Part shown: piece by piece, positions 5,558 to 7,792 of the stretch
How positions within the stretch are numbered: position 1 is the stretch's first letter
How the letters are laid out: each line of letters begins with the position of its first letter
DNA from: ANME-2 cluster archaeon
GTDB lineage: Archaea > Halobacteriota > Methanosarcinia > Methanosarcinales > Methanocomedenaceae
Direction: 5' to 3'
DNA: 7,792 nucleotides
Assembly (NCBI GenBank): GCA_022353185.1
Contig: JAKRWB010000634.1
Span: 1 to 7,792, forward strand
Notes under the pieces: generated by a model
Seen by the model: the letters and a program-made list of their open reading frames with translations, nothing else
The model's database searches: none
Told to the model about the DNA's origin: nothing
Program-made: the position numbers and the translations under genes

Positions 5558-6469
5558 GTGCCAAACGCCACCAGCCTTGCAATATTCAAAGAACTGAAAA
5601 AACCCGCATCTATATCAGAGCTAGCTGACCTGCTCGGATTTGACCACTCAACAATATCTACAGCTGTATCCTCACTTGTGGCAGAAGGACTTGCCGAAAA
5701 ACAAAGAGATGGAAAAAAAGTGCTTGTCAAACGCTCAAACACACTTCATGCACGCTCACTGGACGATGTTCTCAAAGAATACCCCCGAATACCGGTAGAA
5801 CAACTTTTCACCAATTCTTCAATGGAAGTCCTGGGTGCATTAACATATCCTCACAATATCACGGACATTGCCGCAATGACCGGACTGAACCGCCATACAG
5901 TCTCAACAGCTCTCACAAAACTATCAGGATATGGTATAGTGCTCAAAAAAAATGGACGATTCGTACTGAACAAACGCCATCGTCAAATCGCAGATTTTGT
6001 AAACAACTATTGGCGCTTTACAGTAAATCAGCATCTCTACGACATTGCTGACGACGCAATAATACTCTGGCAGAGAGGTCATGAATTTTTATTTAAGACA
6101 CAGACTGATTTGGAACATATCAGCGAACCGGAAATCCACCCGACTGCAACAACAGTATTCCCCAGATACGACCTTCAGACAATAACCACAACACGGTATT
6201 ATTTCTACAGCAAACGTCGGCTGAAGGCGGAGGACTACATCATCCACACGATATTCATAGACCCCCAAAACCCCAGTTACAATTCCTATGCATTAATTCT
6301 TGCCGCCCAATCAGGTGTGACAGATTTGTTGAACATTGGCAGGCGTTATGACATGTATAAACACATAGAGTTGCTTTTGGAATATCAAAGGACAAAAGAG
6401 AAGAACAGCAACATTGTACTTCCGTGGAGAGAATATCTGGACATGTTCAACAGCATGGTGGTGAGATGA
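5558..6469 (+). CDS. double winged-helix protein, putative AbiEi-like antitoxin/regulator
   Basis: The 303-residue protein has two similar winged helix-turn-helix units in tandem. The first spans about residues 7-59 (SISELADLLGFDHSTISTAV). The second spans about 89-139 (NITDIAAMTGLNRHTVSTAL). Both keep the H-S/T-x-S-T-A pattern in the recognition helix, a sign of internal duplication. The C-terminal half (about 140-303) has no motif I can name with certainty. Its ED-YIIHT stretch and alternating hydrophobics look like a folded domain of the kind that follows the HTH in AbiEi-type antitoxins. It ends 1 nt before a nucleotidyltransferase gene, so it is probably the DNA-binding autorepressor and neutralising partner of that enzyme (inference). 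GTG at 5558 is the only in-frame start; see the frame conflict with the Shine-Dalgarno at 5492. Adding one base in the A5 run at 5511-5515 would extend the protein by about 18 residues, beginning MSKKSQQYLYIIL. Confidence 0.82.
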   Translation: MPNATSLAIFKELKKPASISELADLLGFDHSTISTAVSSLVAEGLAEKQRDGKKVLVKRSNTLHARSLDDVLKEYPRIPVEQLFTNSSMEVLGALTYPHNITDIAAMTGLNRHTVSTALTKLSGYGIVLKKNGRFVLNKRHRQIADFVNNYWRFTVNQHLYDIADDAIILWQRGHEFLFKTQTDLEHISEPEIHPTATTVFPRYDLQTITTTRYYFYSKRRLKAEDYIIHTIFIDPQNPSYNSYALILAAQSGVTDLLNIGRRYDMYKHIELLLEYQRTKEKNSNIVLPWREYLDMFNSMVVR

Positions 6470-6470
6470 G

Positions 6471-7265
6471 ATGTTTGATCGAAAATACCTGGAAGATGAA
6501 ATCGAAAAACTTGATGGGGCACTGTCAAACCATATTAAACTATACTTAATTGGCGGCGGCTCCATGAGTTTTCAAAACCTCAAAGATGCCACTAAAGACA
6601 TCGATGTAGTGGTCAGGTCAGCAGACGACATGAAACTGTTAAGATCTGCACTGTTACAAATGGGTTATTCGGTTCCCGCCATTAGCGGACCATATAAACA
6701 GATGCAAGCAAGCGCAATCATGGAAAATAAAGACGGTTTCAGGTGGGATATATTTGTAAGTGTGGTATGCGGCGGATTAAAACTATCCGATGCAATGGCA
6801 AAGCGTGCTAAGAATCTGTTTTCGATGGACATGGTTTCAGTCAATATGATATCCCTGGAGGATATTTTCATCTTCAAAAGCATCACCTCAAGGGAACGCG
6901 ACCGTGAAGATATGTACCTGTTATTCATACAGGGTCTGGACTTTAATGTAATAAGTGACGAGATCATCTGGCAAAATGACAACAACATGAGTGCTGCATG
7001 GGTTGCGTTTTTCTTCACTGGGCTTGAAGAAGTTGTGGAACGTTACTCCATAGTCATCCCATTTTTTGATAAGTTTCATGAGATGGCATACAGTGATATG
7101 TTATCGCAAATGATACTTGACCATCTTGAGTTGGGAAGTGCTACTGTTGAGAATCTCACCCAGAAATTCGCGGTTGAGGATATTGAAATATTCATGGAAT
7201 CTATGCTCATTAGAAAATCAGTGATTAAAAATAGTGATGGGTCATTCTCATTGAACCGGGATTAA
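6471..7265 (+). CDS. nucleotidyltransferase, AbiEii-like putative toxin
   Basis: The 264-residue protein belongs to the DNA polymerase beta-like nucleotidyltransferase superfamily. LIGGGSMSF carries the G-G-G-S loop (28-31). TKDIDVVV gives D43 and D45, and FRWDIFV gives the third carboxylate D93, so the metal site is intact. SLEDIFIFKSITSRERDRED (128-147) matches the K...R..D..D helix that follows the core in AbiEii/DUF6036-type enzymes. The last 55 residues (about 210-264) look like a small winged helix. Such enzymes may transfer nucleotides to RNA; in AbiE-type systems they arrest growth. It starts 1 nt after the upstream stop, with GGTGGTGA (6458-6465) as an overlapping Shine-Dalgarno, so the two proteins are translationally coupled. 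Its natural substrate is unknown. A regulatory NTase that is not toxic is the alternative. Confidence 0.84.
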   Translation: MFDRKYLEDEIEKLDGALSNHIKLYLIGGGSMSFQNLKDATKDIDVVVRSADDMKLLRSALLQMGYSVPAISGPYKQMQASAIMENKDGFRWDIFVSVVCGGLKLSDAMAKRAKNLFSMDMVSVNMISLEDIFIFKSITSRERDREDMYLLFIQGLDFNVISDEIIWQNDNNMSAAWVAFFFTGLEEVVERYSIVIPFFDKFHEMAYSDMLSQMILDHLELGSATVENLTQKFAVEDIEIFMESMLIRKSVIKNSDGSFSLNRD

Positions 7266-7287
7266 ATCCATATCTTATATTTGTTCA

Positions 7288-7309
7288 GTGGAAAATCTTT
7301 TCTACTTTT
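7288..7309 (+). terminator. hairpin plus T4 after the nucleotidyltransferase gene
   Basis: GTGGAAA (7288-7294) pairs with TTTCTAC (7299-7305), including one G-T pair, around a 4-nt loop. TTTT follows immediately at 7306-7309, 23 nt after the stop. This looks like an intrinsic-type terminator of the two-gene unit, though the short T run makes it weak. Confidence 0.4.
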
Positions 7310-7328
7310 ACTCAAGTTATAAGGGGCA

Positions 7329-7792
7329 ATGAAACCCATTTCACTTTTCATCATAACATTTCTATTAATTATCGCAACATTTCATCCTGCTGCTTCGGAA
7401 TCACAGGTTGAAATAACGTCAATATTCTCTGATGAGCATTCCATGGATGTGACCCTGCGCTCAGGCAGTGACCCTGTGCAAGGACAAGTGATATTCAAAC
7501 TAATGCACAAAGCCGATGTCATAGAGACACGAACGCTGGATTTTAACACTGAGGGCAATACCGAAACTACTAAGATTATCATGTGGGAGACCCGGCCACA
7601 ATTTGAGACCTATGTTGCCACAGCCAGTGTATATGTCAACGGGAAACTTGAAGCTCAGACCTCATATCCATTTTCCTATGGATTCGTAGTCCTGCCCCGA
7701 TTCCAGGTAGTTGACCTTAGCGCGGACAGCAGCGGGATTGACCTGCTGGTCAAACCCAGGAGTATGACCAACCCGGCAGTGGCTGATTTCGT
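7329..7792 (+). CDS. secreted protein of unknown function (3' end missing)
   Basis: The ATG at 7329 opens a frame that runs without a stop to the window edge, giving 154 codons. The first 25 residues form a clear signal peptide: MKP, a long hydrophobic core (ISLFIITFLLIIATF), and a small-residue cleavage region near PAASES. The mature part is rich in alternating hydrophobic and polar residues with V/T/Y-rich strands, such as GQVIFKLMHKADVIETRTLDF and YVATASVYVNG. This suggests extracellular beta-sandwich domains, as in archaeal cell-surface proteins. No catalytic motif or cysteine is visible. GGGG at 7323-7326 lies only 2 nt before the ATG, so the ribosome-binding site is weak. A TATA-like CTTATATT at 7274-7281 may be its promoter. 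A membrane anchor could lie in the missing part. Confidence 0.75.
   Translation, partial: MKPISLFIITFLLIIATFHPAASESQVEITSIFSDEHSMDVTLRSGSDPVQGQVIFKLMHKADVIETRTLDFNTEGNTETTKIIMWETRPQFETYVATASVYVNGKLEAQTSYPFSYGFVVLPRFQVVDLSADSSGIDLLVKPRSMTNPAVADF

Noticed and set aside
5505..5597. A 30-codon peptide gene in its own right
   Set aside because: Its second half overlaps the winged-helix gene and the peptide has no recognisable feature. It is kept as evidence of a frame conflict and is not called as a gene.
6665..7018. 117-codon minus-strand frame inside the nucleotidyltransferase gene
   Set aside because: It is antisense to the region holding D93 and the K136...D147 helix; no independent support.

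Overview
The window reads as a chromosomal segment of a euryarchaeon, most likely of the Methanosarcinales/ANME-2/Methanoperedens type. The evidence is a tRNA-Pro without an encoded CCA end, TATA-box-like elements close to start codons, frequent GTG/TTG starts, an archaeal RNA-ligase-partner PIN protein, and a RecQ of the bacterial type that some methanogen lineages carry. The lineage is inferred from gene content and was not tested by a search.

Layout. Positions 1-118 hold two copies of a 39-nt element. Each is built around a hairpin, with the tetranucleotide GTAG at its foot when read on the minus strand, as in REP elements. Next come tRNA-Pro(GGG) on the minus strand (119-193), an AT-rich spacer with a triple 9-nt tandem repeat, and a complete recQ (396-2528, +). 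Convergent to recQ is a two-gene minus-strand unit: the PIN-domain RNA ligase partner protein (2885-3559), followed 10 nt later by a small three-helix membrane protein (2581-2874). A nitrilase-superfamily amidohydrolase (3678-4442, -) and fdhD (4484-5251, +) then diverge from a 41-bp spacer that appears to hold two facing TATA elements.

A 306-bp, AT-rich, non-coding stretch (5252-5557) contains three strong inverted repeats and one very good Shine-Dalgarno sequence. It precedes a tightly linked pair: a double winged-helix protein (5558-6469) and a nucleotidyltransferase with an intact catalytic triad (6471-7265), separated by 1 nt. The pair has the architecture of an AbiE-like (type IV) toxin-antitoxin or regulator-plus-NTase module and is the best candidate here for an under-described system. 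The start of its first gene is ambiguous. The strong Shine-Dalgarno and its TTG lie one base out of frame with the protein, whereas an ideal TATA box sits 27 bp before the in-frame GTG. The window ends inside a secreted protein with a clear signal peptide (7329 onward).

Functionally the window mixes housekeeping (tRNA, DNA repair helicase, amide/omega-amide hydrolysis, maturation of Mo/W formate dehydrogenase-type enzymes) with an accessory island from about 5250 to 7310.
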